This document shows, one piece after another, positions 51,201 through 62,014 of a stretch of 64,000 nt of DNA. A program made the position numbers and the translations under genes. A model generated the notes under the pieces. The model made no database searches. It was not told the DNA's origin and saw only the letters and a list, made by a program, of their open reading frames with translations. The number at the start of each line of letters is the position of its first letter. Position 1 is the stretch's first letter. This stretch comes from Hirundichthys speculiger (Eukaryota; Chordata; Actinopteri; Beloniformes; Exocoetidae), in assembly GCA_018398805.1 (NCBI GenBank), contig JAGFBZ010002033.1:3309501-3373500 (forward strand), written 5' to 3'.

Positions 51201-54200
51201 AGATGCGATACCACATGATACCACATCTCATTCCTCTCGAACAGCTGACATGGGCGTTGTGTGTGATGTGACAGTCTCTGTTGTAGAAATGTCAGTCTCT
51301 AAGTTTGATCTTTACTGTAGAAATGTTCAACACCAGTTAAAACACTGTTCAGGAAGCTTCAAAAGCCACAGCGAGCGATCGTCCAGATCAGGAACTCTCA
51401 CACAGCATCCATCAGAAAACCAGGTCCCCCAATACGCAATGTTAATGGCTGTATGGGTAGCCAGCCAAACCAGGAAGTTCCCAGCGGGGACCCTTTATGA
51501 AAGTCCAGTCACCTGGATGTAGGTTGTGCAGAGGCCCACTGGTTGGAAGGGCCTGAGCAGTTTACCTGGGAGTTAATCTGGGTTAGCACAACATCCAACT
51601 CCTAACTACAACAACACAGTCTCTCTGTATATTCACACAGCTCAGCTGATAAAAGCCTCTACCATTCTACCAAAGTGATGGAAAAAAATAACTGATTGGA
51701 AAGTATTTCCAAATACTTACATATCCCTTCTTTACAGTTCTGTCATGGTCGGGTTGTACTGATCCCTCTGAGGTAGTTTTGTCAGGAGAAAGGTTAAAAA
51801 AGCATAAAATCACATTAAATGATCAGTTTCACTTGATGGAATATTTGACTACGTTTAAGAAGTGTTGACGTGGGACATAGTGCCATCGCTGATGAAACTA
51901 GTTCACGCAGAGGGCATCGTGGCAGAGATGATAGAGACCCAAGAAAGTAATAACGGAAGAGAAAAATTGATCGACCAAGAAATAGATCTTGGAGAGTCCA
52001 GCTTAGCTGCCACGGCCACAGGGGAAACGCTAAAAATGATTAAAGTTCATATGTGCTGCTTTAAAACATGTCATATGTCATAATTTCACTGTCACATATG
52101 GGCTAGATAAGCCCAGTCTCGGTCCACCCCATTGCTTAGGTTTATGTTTTTAAAGGCTGATGTTAAAAATGTGTATTTAAGCTGTCTTTCCACCTTGTTG
52201 TGTGTGTCTGAGGAGAAACCTAGTCCAAAACCCTTGTTCTGTCCTGGATACAGTATTAAACAATCAACTACAGCAGCACTATTAGCTATTTTTTCTTAAG
52301 TTTAAGGAACGTGTTGTATGTGTAGATGACTATTACCTGTTGTTAGTGAAGCAAAAGCATAACAGTTTTGATTTTCCACTTCCAAGCTGGATAATTCTAT
52401 TCTAACTTAGGCCAGAGATGTTCAAACCGCCAGCGGAAATTTGATTTTTATCCAAATTATTTTCATCCATGTCCAGATTGCATCGAGGTAGAACAGCCTG
52501 AACAGCCAAATTCACATGAAATGTCATTATAGTTTGAATCCAATCTGGAATTTACTGAGCTGATTTCAAATGCAGATTTAATCAGTTTTGAGAAGACATT
52601 CCTTCATCTAAATGGTTTGGTCACTCAAATTGGATTCCAAACAGTGGTTTGCCTTTACAATTACACTTACAGTGTGACATACAATTGACTATGATACACA
52701 CTTGCCTATAAAATTAAATCAGTGTATGAAGAAACGTGGGATTCCTCCATTAGTGAGCCTGTCCTGCCTGCACAGGCAGCTGCCTGAATATAAAATGGTG
52801 CACAGAAAAGTTTGTCTCTGGCTCTACCTCTTGTAACTGCTTGAAGACTTGAACCCTGGTTCCATACAACCATACGTGACAGAAGAAAAGCCAGTTCACC
52901 ACCCATTTAGGTTTGTTTACATCTGTTCTATGCATGTAGGTTATCACAGTGACCACGTGGAAAGATCAGATTGTGATCAGTGGTACAAAAAAAATTGGAT
53001 TTGGGGCGATTGGGCACCAGTGTGAACATAGAACCCTCAACCCCAAAAAATTTGAACAGCTCACAAAAATCCAAATTTACAAACTCTAAACAAAGTGGGA
53101 GGGTTGTGTGATGGTGTATTTTTTTGAGGTGGTAGACGCTTCAGAAACGAAAAATGACACAAGTAGTGAAAAAAAGAAAGTCTCTTTTCTTTCTCACAGT
53201 ATGATCCACTTAAAGCACAGATACAAAGCTGTGTCCATGTCTTACAGAAAACTTATTAACAGTCCCTTTTTTTCCCCCTCTTCTCCTCAGAGAACATGGC
53301 GGAAAGTATGGATGGTGCTTTTCAAGCCCAGCTCCACCGGGGTTGGCCGGCTGGAGTTCTATAATATATCTGAAAGTGGTTTCATTAGTGACCAGAGAAA
53401 GGTTGGTCGGCAGAAGACGCCAGAGAGAAAAGTGGCGCGCCTCAGCGACTGCCTCAGCGTTGTCCCTGCTGTTAAGGAGTCCTGCCCTCCGGGCTGCACA
53501 GCTTTCTACCTGAAGACCATGCAGTGCAATTACACCTTCGCCTCCATGACCAGCCAGGACTGGATCAACGCTGTCTCTCATCTCGCCTTCCGGGTATCAC
53601 TCACTTCTCCTCTTAAGCACTGAAACCTTCTCCTTTCCTTCTGTGTCATTTTGTTTTGGGAAAGGTGAACACAAAGCTTACCCACAGATAACACGATGAG
53701 GAAGTTAAAAGTGCATCTGTAGTTTCTGTTACTTCTCTATTTCTTGTGCTTGCACAAGCTTTGTTCTTGAGTGCATCTTACCAATCAAGGTCATAAACAG
53801 CGATAAGAGGGAGGTGTAAACTCAATGCGGTGTTTACCATGCCACCATGTTCACAGAGAGATCCTTGGGAATCAGAAAAAGGGGATTTTGAAGAAGGAAA
53901 GGGCTTGGCCATGGAGGACAATGATCTTTACTCATCTTGGAAAAATGGTAATTTGAATTCTTTATTCCACTTCTTCAATATCATGATTGCAAGACTTGTC
54001 CAGCTTTAGGTTCATGATGCTATTGCTAAATTATTAGGGGAAAGGTCACGAGAAGTCAGAGGAGATTGTAATTTTTTCCTTTTACCACAGATGGGTCGAA
54101 AGCTTTTAAGTTCAGTTCTGCTCAAAAGTATTTAAACAAAGGCAGGTTTTTTTCTTTTCTTTAATTTTCTTTTCTTTTTTTTATGATTTTTTTCCTTTAA

Positions 54201-54780
54201 TGCAACACAAAAACAAATTTAAAATAAACCAATTCAGGTGTGATCAAAGTGCTTTCAGCTTTAATTTAAGAGGTTTCTCAAAAATATGGCATTCACCATT
54301 TTTGAATTTAAGTCATTTAAAGCAAAGTACTTCTATTTCCAAGGCCTCAGAAATAAGGGATATAATTGTAAACATAACCATAATTTCTAATACTTGGATG
54401 AAAATCCTTTACAGTCAATGACTGCACGAAGTCTGGAGCTGATGAACATCATCACATTCTAAGCTTCCAACCTGGAGATGCTCTAACAGGACTTTACTGC
54501 AGCCACCTCCACTTGCTGCTCGTCTGCGGGTCTTTCTGCCATCAGTTTTTTTTTCTTCAGAAACAGAAAACCACGCTATGTTGGGTTGAGATCGAGGAGC
54601 TGACTCAGACATTGAAAGAATAGACAATTTCTTTGCCGTGGAAAAAGTCTTGAGCTGCTTTCGCAGTATGTTCAGAGTCATTATAAATCTGCACTGTGAA
54701 GCACTGCCGGTTTTGCAGCATTTGGCTGAATGTGAAGAGCAGAGCAGAGCTCATCTTGCTGCTTCATATATATATATAGA

Positions 54781-54818
<38 letters not shown>

Positions 54819-54905
54819 TATAGAGAGAGATAGAGAGAGAGAGAGATAGAGAGAGATAGATATATATATATATATAGATATATATAGATATATATAGATA
54901 TATAT

Positions 54906-54969
<64 letters not shown>

Positions 54970-54990
54970 GTATATATATATATATATGTA

Positions 54991-55022
<32 letters not shown>

Positions 55023-55101
55023 GTATGTGTATATATATATATGTGTATATATATATATGTATATGTCTATATATATATATATATGTATATGTGTATATAT
55101 A

Positions 55102-55161
<60 letters not shown>

Positions 55162-57763
55162 TATATATATATACATACAGTATTCACCTCACTTCCTCAG
55201 ACTTTTCTTGACTTTTGTTGGTATTGTGAAAGAAAAGCTCCTGTGATCATCCACTTTCATTGTCTTCCAGGTCTTTATGTTGTTAAACTCACCATTGCTT
55301 TCTTTATTTCAAAAATAAACCAAACTGTTGATTCGTTCATACCTAAGGTTTATGCTGTCTCTATAGATTTATGTTGTTTTTTTTTCTTCAGCCCAATGAT
55401 GACCTCCTTCACTTGCATTGGGATTTCCTTGGACTTTATATTGGTTGTCATACATCTGCCAAATGACAACTCAATACATGATATCAATCCAGACTTTTTA
55501 TTTGCTTCATTTGTCTCAAAGTAACAAAGGAATAGCCCGCATCTGGCCAATTGGCTTTTTTTCAATGTATTGCCCAAGTACTTACGAGCCCCTGAAAATG
55601 GAGGTGGTTGGCTTAAAATAGCTGCAGTTCCTAAATGTCAAATTCTACGTTTTTGTAAAACCTCTTGAATTACATCAGGCAGTCTATACAGTTTGTATGT
55701 GTTTTTATTCATTTTAATTGAAAAAAGGAGTGTTAAGTGAAAACATGGAATCAATGGTTGTACTACACCACACTGACGTCACTGTGCTACGATGTTTTCA
55801 ATTCTTTAGACAGGCCTCTCCCTCCTAGCCAGTTCCAAGTGAAAATCCAGAGAACAGAGGCATCCAAGAGGTGCAAGTTGGCGGGCCGGTACCTGGTGTC
55901 CCCAGACAGAGAGTTTCTGGTTCTACTCAACTTCAAAACTGGTGGCGTCATCTACCAGTGGCCATACAATCATTTACGCAAGTTTGGACAGGTGGAGGTA
56001 ATGAGCTCCATCACTATAGTCTTGATGAAGATGACATCCAAAATGGTTTTCATTGAAGTGTGTATAAAAAAAAAAAAAAAGACAAAAATGACAAAATTGA
56101 AATTCTAACCCTAAATGTGAAAATGTGACGTGACAGCCTGCAGCGGCTATCCTGGAAACATTAGGAAGCAGCTTTGTCCAAATGTGACAACTTTTATTTA
56201 TTTATTAATTCATTTGCTTTTCTGAACTGTTTTATGTAGCAACTTAACTGTTTCTTCTGTTCTGTTACTGAGTTTTGGTGAACCTATTTCCCTAAATTCA
56301 TGAATTTACCTGTTTTGTTTTGTTTTAATTTTTATTTTTTTTTATATCCACTTCATCCTGTTCAGAGTTGTGGGAGGCTGCAGCCAGTCCCAGCTGTCCC
56401 AGCTCTCCCAGCTGGGTCTCCAGCCTGTTGTGGTATTTTACAGAATGTCAAATGATAGTTTTGATTGAGTTATTTTCCATTTTATCTGTAATTTCAGGGG
56501 GGATTCAGTATTGAAGCAGGCCGTCACTGTATGTCTGGAGAAGGATTGTTCACCTTCTTGACTTCACATGCTTCTGAGATCCTCCAGGCCATAGCAAAGG
56601 AATGCTCAATGGCGAGGGCGGCATTTGCCAAACCTCACAGTGCCCACAGACATTCATTTTCTGACACATCTGCTGCTGCCGTTGGAGCCACAGCTAATCA
56701 GATTACCGGTCCTCCTGTGTATGATCCTTCAGATGATTCTTCTGACTCCGAGTACCAGTCCGTTGACGACTACTGTTATGACACAGTAGTACAAAATATG
56801 AAGCCTGCGACTGCCGCTGGAGCCACAGCCAACCAGATTACTGGTCCTCCTGTGTACGATGCCGCAGATGACTCTTCTGACTCCGAGTACCAGTCCGTTG
56901 ACGACTGCTATAATGACACCGTTATACAGAATATGAGGCGCGTGTCTCTTACCACACTTCATCTCTCTGGCAGCAGGGAGGCACTGGGGAAGGAAAGCCT
57001 GGATGAGGAGGAACGATGTCATTCTATGAAAAATATAAATCAGACTAACATCAGGGAGGAAACAATTTATGACAACATGAAGACAGCTGAAAGTCCCTTG
57101 ATAAGAACAACTAAACAAGATTATTCAGATGTTATCTATTCAGATGTGAAAATATGTGATTCTTCCTCTGATCTCCACACCCAGATTTATTCATATCTCC
57201 AACCCCAGTTTCTACCCCCGACCCCTCCCTTTGCCCTCACCAAATCTGATCAATGTGCCCATCGAAGCCCGTACCTGCCCGCAGTAGATAGCTACCCCCA
57301 GTCATGTTATGTGACGGGAGAGGCAAGAAAAACGGAGGTAGATGATTCAGATTCCATCTACTCAGATGTGGAAAAATATGATTCTTTCTCAGATCCCCAG
57401 CCTGACCTTTACTCATATGTCCAACCCCGTCCTGTATCCCAGGCACCCCCCGACGTCCTCACCAAACCTGATCAATGGGCTCAGCCTAAGAGTCGAGGCC
57501 AGAATCTGCTCTCAGTGGATAACTCCCAGAGTCCAGGTTACAATACAGAGGCGCAGGAAGTTGATGAGTTGAGGGACGTGGGGGAGGAGGACGCCAGCGC
57601 CGCTGGATGCAACACCCTTTCAGAGGCGCCTGGCAGTTTTAAACACAGGCTGGCAGAAATCATTTCGAAGGACCTGGCAAAGTTCCAGCCACCTCCCTAC
57701 TCTGGAGCAGGCTTCCCCGTGGACAGACTAAGGAGCGATATCAACAATGATAAACTGTCATGA
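45252..57763 (+). CDS. dok3: Docking protein 3 with an enlarged tyrosine-rich tail
   Basis: Five coding exons: 45252-45308, 53291-53593, 53857-53947, 55810-55997 and 56498-57763; phases agree and give 634 residues. An N-terminal PH domain spans about residues 5-118 ([46 protein letters not shown]). [10 protein letters not shown] leads into an IRS-type PTB domain, about 150-250 ([51 protein letters not shown]). The tail is rich in tyrosines (SEYQSVDD twice, IYSDV twice, YSYL/YSYV, IYDNM). Family members are membrane-proximal adaptors that, once phosphorylated, recruit Grb2, SHIP1 or RasGAP and damp signalling in B and myeloid cells. The tail is longer than in mammalian DOK3 (about 500 residues in all) because of two internal duplications. 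Position next to ddx41 supports DOK3 rather than DOK1/2. Donor at 55991 instead of 55997 is also in phase. Confidence 0.92.
45746..47450 (-). mobile_element. Rex1/L2-type LINE, 5'-truncated, in dok3 intron 1
   Basis: Read on -, the sequence encodes reverse-transcriptase blocks: [20 protein letters not shown] (about 47331-47270), [10 protein letters not shown] (about 47233-47200, catalytic YADD), [20 protein letters not shown], and farther down HWLPV, RREN and [12 protein letters not shown] segments. Frame breaks show it is dead. A long 3' UTR follows and ends near 45746-45770 in a (ATTG)n-type tail (TCAATCAATCAA on +), as in L2/Rex1-like elements. It lies antisense to dok3. Confidence 0.85.
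48350..49195 (+). mobile_element. Tc1-like transposon relic in dok3 intron 1
   Basis: Around 48660-48775 fragments of a Tc1 transposase appear in alternating frames ([10 protein letters not shown]; in the next frame [20 protein letters not shown], the usual G-G-S-I-M-I-W block). A further fragment VAIDNDSKH (near 48850-48880) matches the second catalytic region. Frame shifts and stops are many. The termini are not clear; limits are approximate. Confidence 0.6.
49196..53290. other. dok3 intron 1, distal part
   Basis: No exon is supported. The block 52395-53035 begins with GATGTTCAAACCGCC and ends GGCACCAGTGTGAACATAG, weakly inverted, which may be an old non-autonomous DNA element. An A18 run lies near 50902-50920. 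The rest looks like unremarkable AT-rich intron. Confidence 0.35.
54100..55690 (-). mobile_element. Tc1-like transposon relic split by a (TA)n array
   Basis: On -, 54420-54770 encodes the C-terminal half of a Tc1-like transposase: [14 protein letters not shown], then [14 protein letters not shown], with [13 protein letters not shown] between (decayed from the usual lysine/glutamine-rich stretch). On the far side of the array, 55400-55690 holds the matching 3'/5' non-coding part of the same family (for example GGCTTAAAATAGCTGCAGTT on +). Stops and frame breaks make it inactive. It occupies dok3 intron 3. Confidence 0.65.
54768..55173. repeat. 400-bp (TA)n-rich microsatellite
   Basis: Nearly pure TA repeat interrupted by GATAGA, TATG and TGTG variants. 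It creates spurious long reading frames of Tyr-Ile on both strands, which are not genes. Confidence 0.98.
56684..56935 (+). repeat. 135-bp-period coding duplication in dok3
   Basis: Two copies, 56684-56800 and 56819-56935, encode almost the same 39 residues. Each contains [25 protein letters not shown] and a C-terminal DTVxQNM. The copies differ at a few codons and in one two-codon swap (DYCYD against DCYND). Both keep the frame. Each carries three tyrosines in acidic context. Confidence 0.95.
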
Positions 57764-58203
57764 GGTATAATTAATTTTTTTCTGTGCTATAAAATCCCTG
57801 TCACTGGGAGAATATTGTTGGCCATCCTTTGATATTTGAATGTTTTTTCTTGAATAACACACATCATGTTAGGATTTCTTCTGCAAGGGTGAACATTTAT
57901 CATATTTTCTTTACAGTTATAACATGTTCAAGAAGCTTTGTGCATCAGTAAATACTATCTGTTTTTTCATTACAGAAAAGCTTTAAAAAGATGGTGTGTC
58001 CTTGTCACGTTTAATGATTTATGTGGCACTTTTGAAATGTTCTTTTTCTACTTTCCAATATAAGAATTAACATTGTTTTATCTCACATAAATCAACAGCT
58101 TTGCATCAAGGCCCGCCAAATGAGTGTGTTTTGGTGTGAATCTGTATTGACAGTGTTGTATACAAAAATAACTTCAAATGCACACTCATACCTTAATTAT
58201 ATC

Positions 58204-58209
58204 TTTATT
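58204..58209 (-). terminator. Candidate polyadenylation signal of the atoh1-family gene
   Basis: TTTATT on + (AATAAA on -) about 360 bases beyond the stop codon at 58570. dok3 ends at 57763 on +, so the two genes converge here with about 800 bases between stop codons; 57764-58569 otherwise holds only 3' UTR sequence and an A16 run near 58384-58398. Confidence 0.45.
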
Positions 58210-58569
58210 ATAGTAAAACATCCCCCATAAAATGCCATATAGCTACACATAAATAGAAAAATACTTGTTTTTGAATAGAAATAAAATCCAAAATCCAACT
58301 AATGACTCTGATAGAGCCACTAGTTACTGTTAAGAATCTTAAAGTGCATCAAAAGCTCTATTGGAGTTCATCGGGGCATAAAGAAAAAAAAAAAAAAAGC
58401 AAATCAAGATCTCTGAAGATGGAGTCGAGTTACCTGCACTATTTTTCATCAGGCTCTGCAACATCTAATCTATCAGTGTTGAGAAGCTGCAGTAAAACTG
58501 TCTCTCATGTCTGCCTACTGCCATGTAAACATCTGTGAAGCAGTTACAGGTCATAAACACAGTTCTCCG

Positions 58570-59316
58570 TCACTGTCTCCCGCTCTGACCGTCCTCCGCG
58601 TCGCTCAGGTGCGAGGACTCCCCGTCACTGCTGTGGGAAGAAGCTCTTGAATGATTGGACTCCATGTCAGATGGAGGCCCGAGTATAAAGAGCGGATTTC
58701 TGGAAGCGGGGGGCTCTCTCTGCTGATGCTCACTGGTCAGCAGGGTCTTGGGCTGCGCGGCGGTTCCAGGCAGGAGTGAATGAATCAGGCTCCTCCTGGT
58801 TGTCTTGTCCGCTGCGCCCGAGCGCGCATTTCCACACTCCTGCTGGACAACTCCGGCCAGCAGCTCGGACAGCTCTGTGATGTAAATCTGAGCCATCTGC
58901 AGGGTGTCATATTTGGATAACTTCCTCTCGTTCTCCAGGGACGGGATGACGCTCCTCAGCTCGTCAAATGCTTTATTGAGGCCGTGCATCCTCCTCCTCT
59001 CCCTGGCGTTGGCCGCAACGCGCCGGTGTCTCTGGGGGCCCAGGTTGCTCGCCATGCCTCCACTAACGGCCTTCTCCACGCACGCCTCCGTGAGGCTCGC
59101 GCTGGGTGCGCACTCACGCAGTTTATTCACTGGCACAAGTTTCTCCAGCGAGATACCCGACTCTGCGGCTGCGTGCGCTTCTCTCCTCGAGAGCGCGCGG
59201 ATTGAATTTGGAGAGATCCACGTTTTGGAGTTGATGTGGGCCAAGTTGCGCTGCTGCAGCAGAGCGAAGTCCTCCGGGTAATCTGGCCAGTTTGAAAGCT
59301 CCGCTGTTGCGGCCAT
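58570..59316 (-). CDS. atoh1: Atonal-family bHLH transcription factor (extra Atoh1 paralogue)
   Basis: Single-exon gene of 248 residues. The bHLH domain (about residues 96-156) has the basic region [20 protein letters not shown] and continues [20 protein letters not shown] then [18 protein letters not shown]; basic [12 protein letters not shown] and the loop [12 protein letters not shown] are diagnostic of Atoh1/Atoh7-type proteins. The serine/acidic C-terminus ([18 protein letters not shown]) resembles the SDGE-containing end of Atoh1 and argues against Atoh7, which is much shorter. Family members bind E-boxes with E-proteins and drive hair-cell and rhombic-lip neuron fate. Being in the 5q35-type neighbourhood rather than that of mammalian ATOH1, it is probably the atoh1b or atoh1c class; c is my guess. 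A TATA box sits 91 bases upstream. Confidence 0.88.
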   Translation of the reverse strand: MAATAELSNWPDYPEDFALLQQRNLAHINSKTWISPNSIRALSRREAHAAAESGISLEKLVPVNKLRECAPSASLTEACVEKAVSGGMASNLGPQRHRRVAANARERRRMHGLNKAFDELRSVIPSLENERKLSKYDTLQMAQIYITELSELLAGVVQQECGNARSGAADKTTRRSLIHSLLPGTAAQPKTLLTSEHQQREPPASRNPLFILGPPSDMESNHSRASSHSSDGESSHLSDAEDGQSGRQ

Positions 59317-59404
59317 CTCTCTGAGGGCCTCTGCGCCGTGAGGTCGGACTGGAGGCTCCGGCTGATGCTCCTAAACTCTCTGGAGAGGTTTGCGCTGCGC
59401 CAGC

Positions 59405-59414
59405 ATTTTATAGA
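59405..59414 (-). promoter_or_regulatory. TATA box of the atoh1-family gene
   Basis: On -, CTATAAAATG lies about 90 bases before the start codon. With the usual 25-30 base spacing the transcript would start near 59380, leaving a leader of about 60 bases. Promoter surroundings are GC-rich. Confidence 0.6.
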
Positions 59415-59506
59415 GCCTCCCCTCAAGCACCTTGCTGTCACTCCCAACTCTCCAACAGCTATGACAGCCCTCCAGCCCTGTCCAAGAACAATTGAGCAAA
59501 GCTCGA

Positions 59507-59570
59507 CCCCCCCCCCCCCCCCCCCCCCCCACCCCCCCCCCCCCCCCCCCCCCCCCCACCCCCCCCCCCC
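59507..59570. repeat. 64-bp poly-C/poly-G tract upstream of the atoh1-family gene
   Basis: All C on + except single A at 59531 and 59558. On the gene's sense strand it is a G-tract about 95 bases upstream of the TATA box. Exact length is unreliable in any assembly. Confidence 0.95.
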
Positions 59571-59924
59571 ACCTCCTTTGTGCATTGTAACTTAATCACG
59601 ACCTTGTTGTTATCTTCACACAGAGGGGAGTCCATGTATTAATCATTTAAGAGCTTGGAATATACACTGCATGATTGAAAAGCTTTGTGAAGAGCGCAGA
59701 GAAGAATGGGAAAGACTGCCTTGTTACAAAAATATATTTGAACAATTATTTGGACAAATAAATAAACGCCCATTGCATATACGACCCAAGTTCCCATGAT
59801 AAAACATTTAATTAACTTTATTTAATTTTCAAGCACCCCAGAGCACGAACTGGAAGTGTTTTATTTTTCTTTTTTTTTTTTATTGGGGTGGGGGTGCTTA
59901 TTAATTAAGATTTGTTCTTATTTA

Positions 59925-60620
59925 TTTCAAGTAGACCCGTGCGTAATAGTCGTGCGTAAAGGCATAAGGTGAAGGATTCGCCATCAGCCTTAATTGCTCC
60001 CACAGTGTGAAATATGAATTTGAACTTCTCCTCATGAGCAAAGTAACTGACGTCTGGCTTTTTGAGATCTGGCCGTAAAATGCAAGGACAAGTTTGTCTC
60101 AAACAAACAGTAAGATATGGCCAATCTCTTCCTAATTATTTGCAGAAGCAATAAAGCGAACAGGTGGGAGACAAGGCTTGAGCCACACCTGTCTACAGCA
60201 GAGCCGTCAGAACTGATAAGTCGTCTAAGGGCAACTTATGAACCAATTAACAAGAATATATATATATATATATATGAAATCAGTCTTCTTTTTGTTGGTG
60301 TTGTTTCAGGATGGAGGTGCCGCTTTTAAGTGAAATCAAATGAAGCAAGATAAATGAGGCTACAAATTTGAGTCGGAGTCACGTGGCTCTCTTTCTCTGC
60401 CCATCAGCTGGTGTCCCTTGGCACTTCACACAAGCCACACACCTCTGGTGCAGACAGTGTCACCCACGTCTCCCATATGCTCCCCACAACAACACCCAGG
60501 CGCTAATCGCTCATTAGAGCATCAATTACAGAAGAGGAGCCTCCTCAGCACCGGCGCAGACCTGTCCGCTGGGAGATCTTACGTTTTATAGACCGGCGAT
60601 GGTGACTAAGGCGCATTTTA
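59925..60620. promoter_or_regulatory. Possible enhancer region upstream of the atoh1-family gene
   Basis: No coding sequence. There are paired E-boxes CAGGTG (near 60160) and CACCTG (near 60186), then CAGCTG (near 60408), plus homeodomain-type ATTA/TAAT words at 60110-60140 and 60500-60535. Atoh1 genes are known to autoregulate through E-box enhancers, which makes this a candidate; no conservation can be assessed here. A short (TA)n lies at 60256-60276. Confidence 0.3.
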
Positions 60621-61250
60621 GGCTATATTCAGTCTTTCTCCCCGTATCCGACCCCCCCCGTTTACTGTCTAGAAGTTTGTGAGTGTGTGAGACAGTCGGG
60701 GTCGAGCACTGGTAAAGAAAATCACCGTGACCTGCCTCGCCGCCAGCAGTTTAATGAGGCCTGGTCTTACTTGAATAAACCGGCACGTTCTTCGTCCTGG
60801 GACGTCCATTCATTTGTTTTTTTTTTTTTTTTTGAGTTGGGGGTGGAGAGCTGCATGAATATTCCATTCCTTCAGCACCACTGCCAGCGCAACAGCCTGC
60901 AACCCTGCGTGCAGGCTTTAAAAAATGCAGCTACACTTCCCATCTGGTGCGGGGCGTGAGCGGAGGAGTGGCAGCGGACGCCGAGGAGGTGTGAGGAACA
61001 TTTCTGAGGTCAACTTCCACTGACCCTCTGAAGGACTGCGGCTCCAGCATCCCCAGTCTTTACTTTGTAGTGCGGGAGGTCCCCATTAGTAAATGTGGGC
61101 CCAATTAGCCCGATATGTGATTATAAACTCCAAAAGGCAGCACTAAATAAACCAAAAGACAGCGATGTATTCAGATATAATAAAGATAATGGTATATTTT
61201 TGATTCATTTATTTTTAGATGCACATATCTTCCCATTTTAAAAGTGACAT
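60621..61250. other. Intergenic stretch with a CpG-containing block
   Basis: 60930-61060 is relatively GC-rich and 60819-60834 is a poly-T run. I found no reading frame, splice-site pair or RNA gene that could be supported. Confidence 0.4.
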
Positions 61251-61253
61251 CAT

Positions 61254-61267
61254 ACACACACACACAG

Positions 61268-61344
<77 letters not shown>

Positions 61345-61346
61345 AA
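61254..61346. repeat. (CA)n/(TA)n microsatellite
   Basis: CACA repeat passing into TATA repeat, ending just before the TIR element at 61350. Confidence 0.95.
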
Positions 61347-61349
61347 AAT

Positions 61350-61927
61350 GTATTTTCCGGACTATAAGCCGCTACTTTTGTCCCACGCTTTAAACCATGA
61401 GGCTTATACAGAGATGCGGCTTTTCTATGAATTTTTCTTCAGTCCTCAGGGGGCGCTCTAGCAGGAAGCGCAAAAAACCAAAAACAAACCAAGTAGTTAA
61501 AGGCTATTCTGTTTTTGTTAAGTAGCCTATGTTGGCTATGCTACTCTACATTCATTTTGTGAGCATCAATACCTATTATTAATGGACAAACTGATTAATC
61601 CAGGTGTGTCTCACCATTGTGGCTACTCGGACACACCTGGATTTATCAGTTTGTCCAGTCAGTTTGTTGGTTCCCCAGTGGATTTCAGGGTTCTGAGCGG
61701 ACCCACCACAGAGGTAAGGTTTTAATCGCAGATGCGGACCGGACGCAGCGTGGAGCCAGCAGGTCCGCGATCTGGCTCCAAAGCGGATCCGGCACTGAGT
61801 GCAAGTGGACCCCGATACGGGTCCATTTCGCCGGTCTGTTCCGGATGTCTTTGCTGTGTGGGTTGGAGGAGGAAAAATCAGTTCAGTTCGGCTTATATTC
61901 AGGTGCGGCTTATAGTGCAGAAAATAC
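61350..61927. mobile_element. TIR element with 23-bp ends, between two TA arrays
   Basis: The left end GTATTTTCCGGACTATAAGC is mirrored at the right (on -: GTATTTTCTGCACTATAAGC) and both continue CGC; two mismatches in 23 bp. Internal GCGGCTTAT words recur near both ends. There is no transposase. It is a widespread type of fish repeat; the superfamily is uncertain. TA microsatellites flank both sides, so a target duplication cannot be defined. Confidence 0.7.
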
Positions 61928-61933
61928 TACGCA

Positions 61934-61934
61934 C

Positions 61935-62012
<78 letters not shown>
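61934..62012. repeat. (TA)n microsatellite
   Basis: About 78 bases of nearly pure TA repeat between the TIR element and the Rex3 fragment. Confidence 0.95.
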
Positions 62013-62013
<1 letters not shown>

Positions 62014-62014
62014 G

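Noticed and set aside
52395..53035. Complete transposon in dok3 intron 1
   Set aside because: The ends are only weakly inverted and no target duplication or family match is clear, so it is mentioned only inside the intron description.
54681..55524. Long Tyr-Ile reading frames on both strands
   Set aside because: They are translations of the (TA)n array and have no protein character.
59127..59595. Gly/Trp-rich and Pro-rich frames opposite the atoh1-family promoter
   Set aside because: They arise from the poly-C tract and shadow the bHLH gene in other frames.
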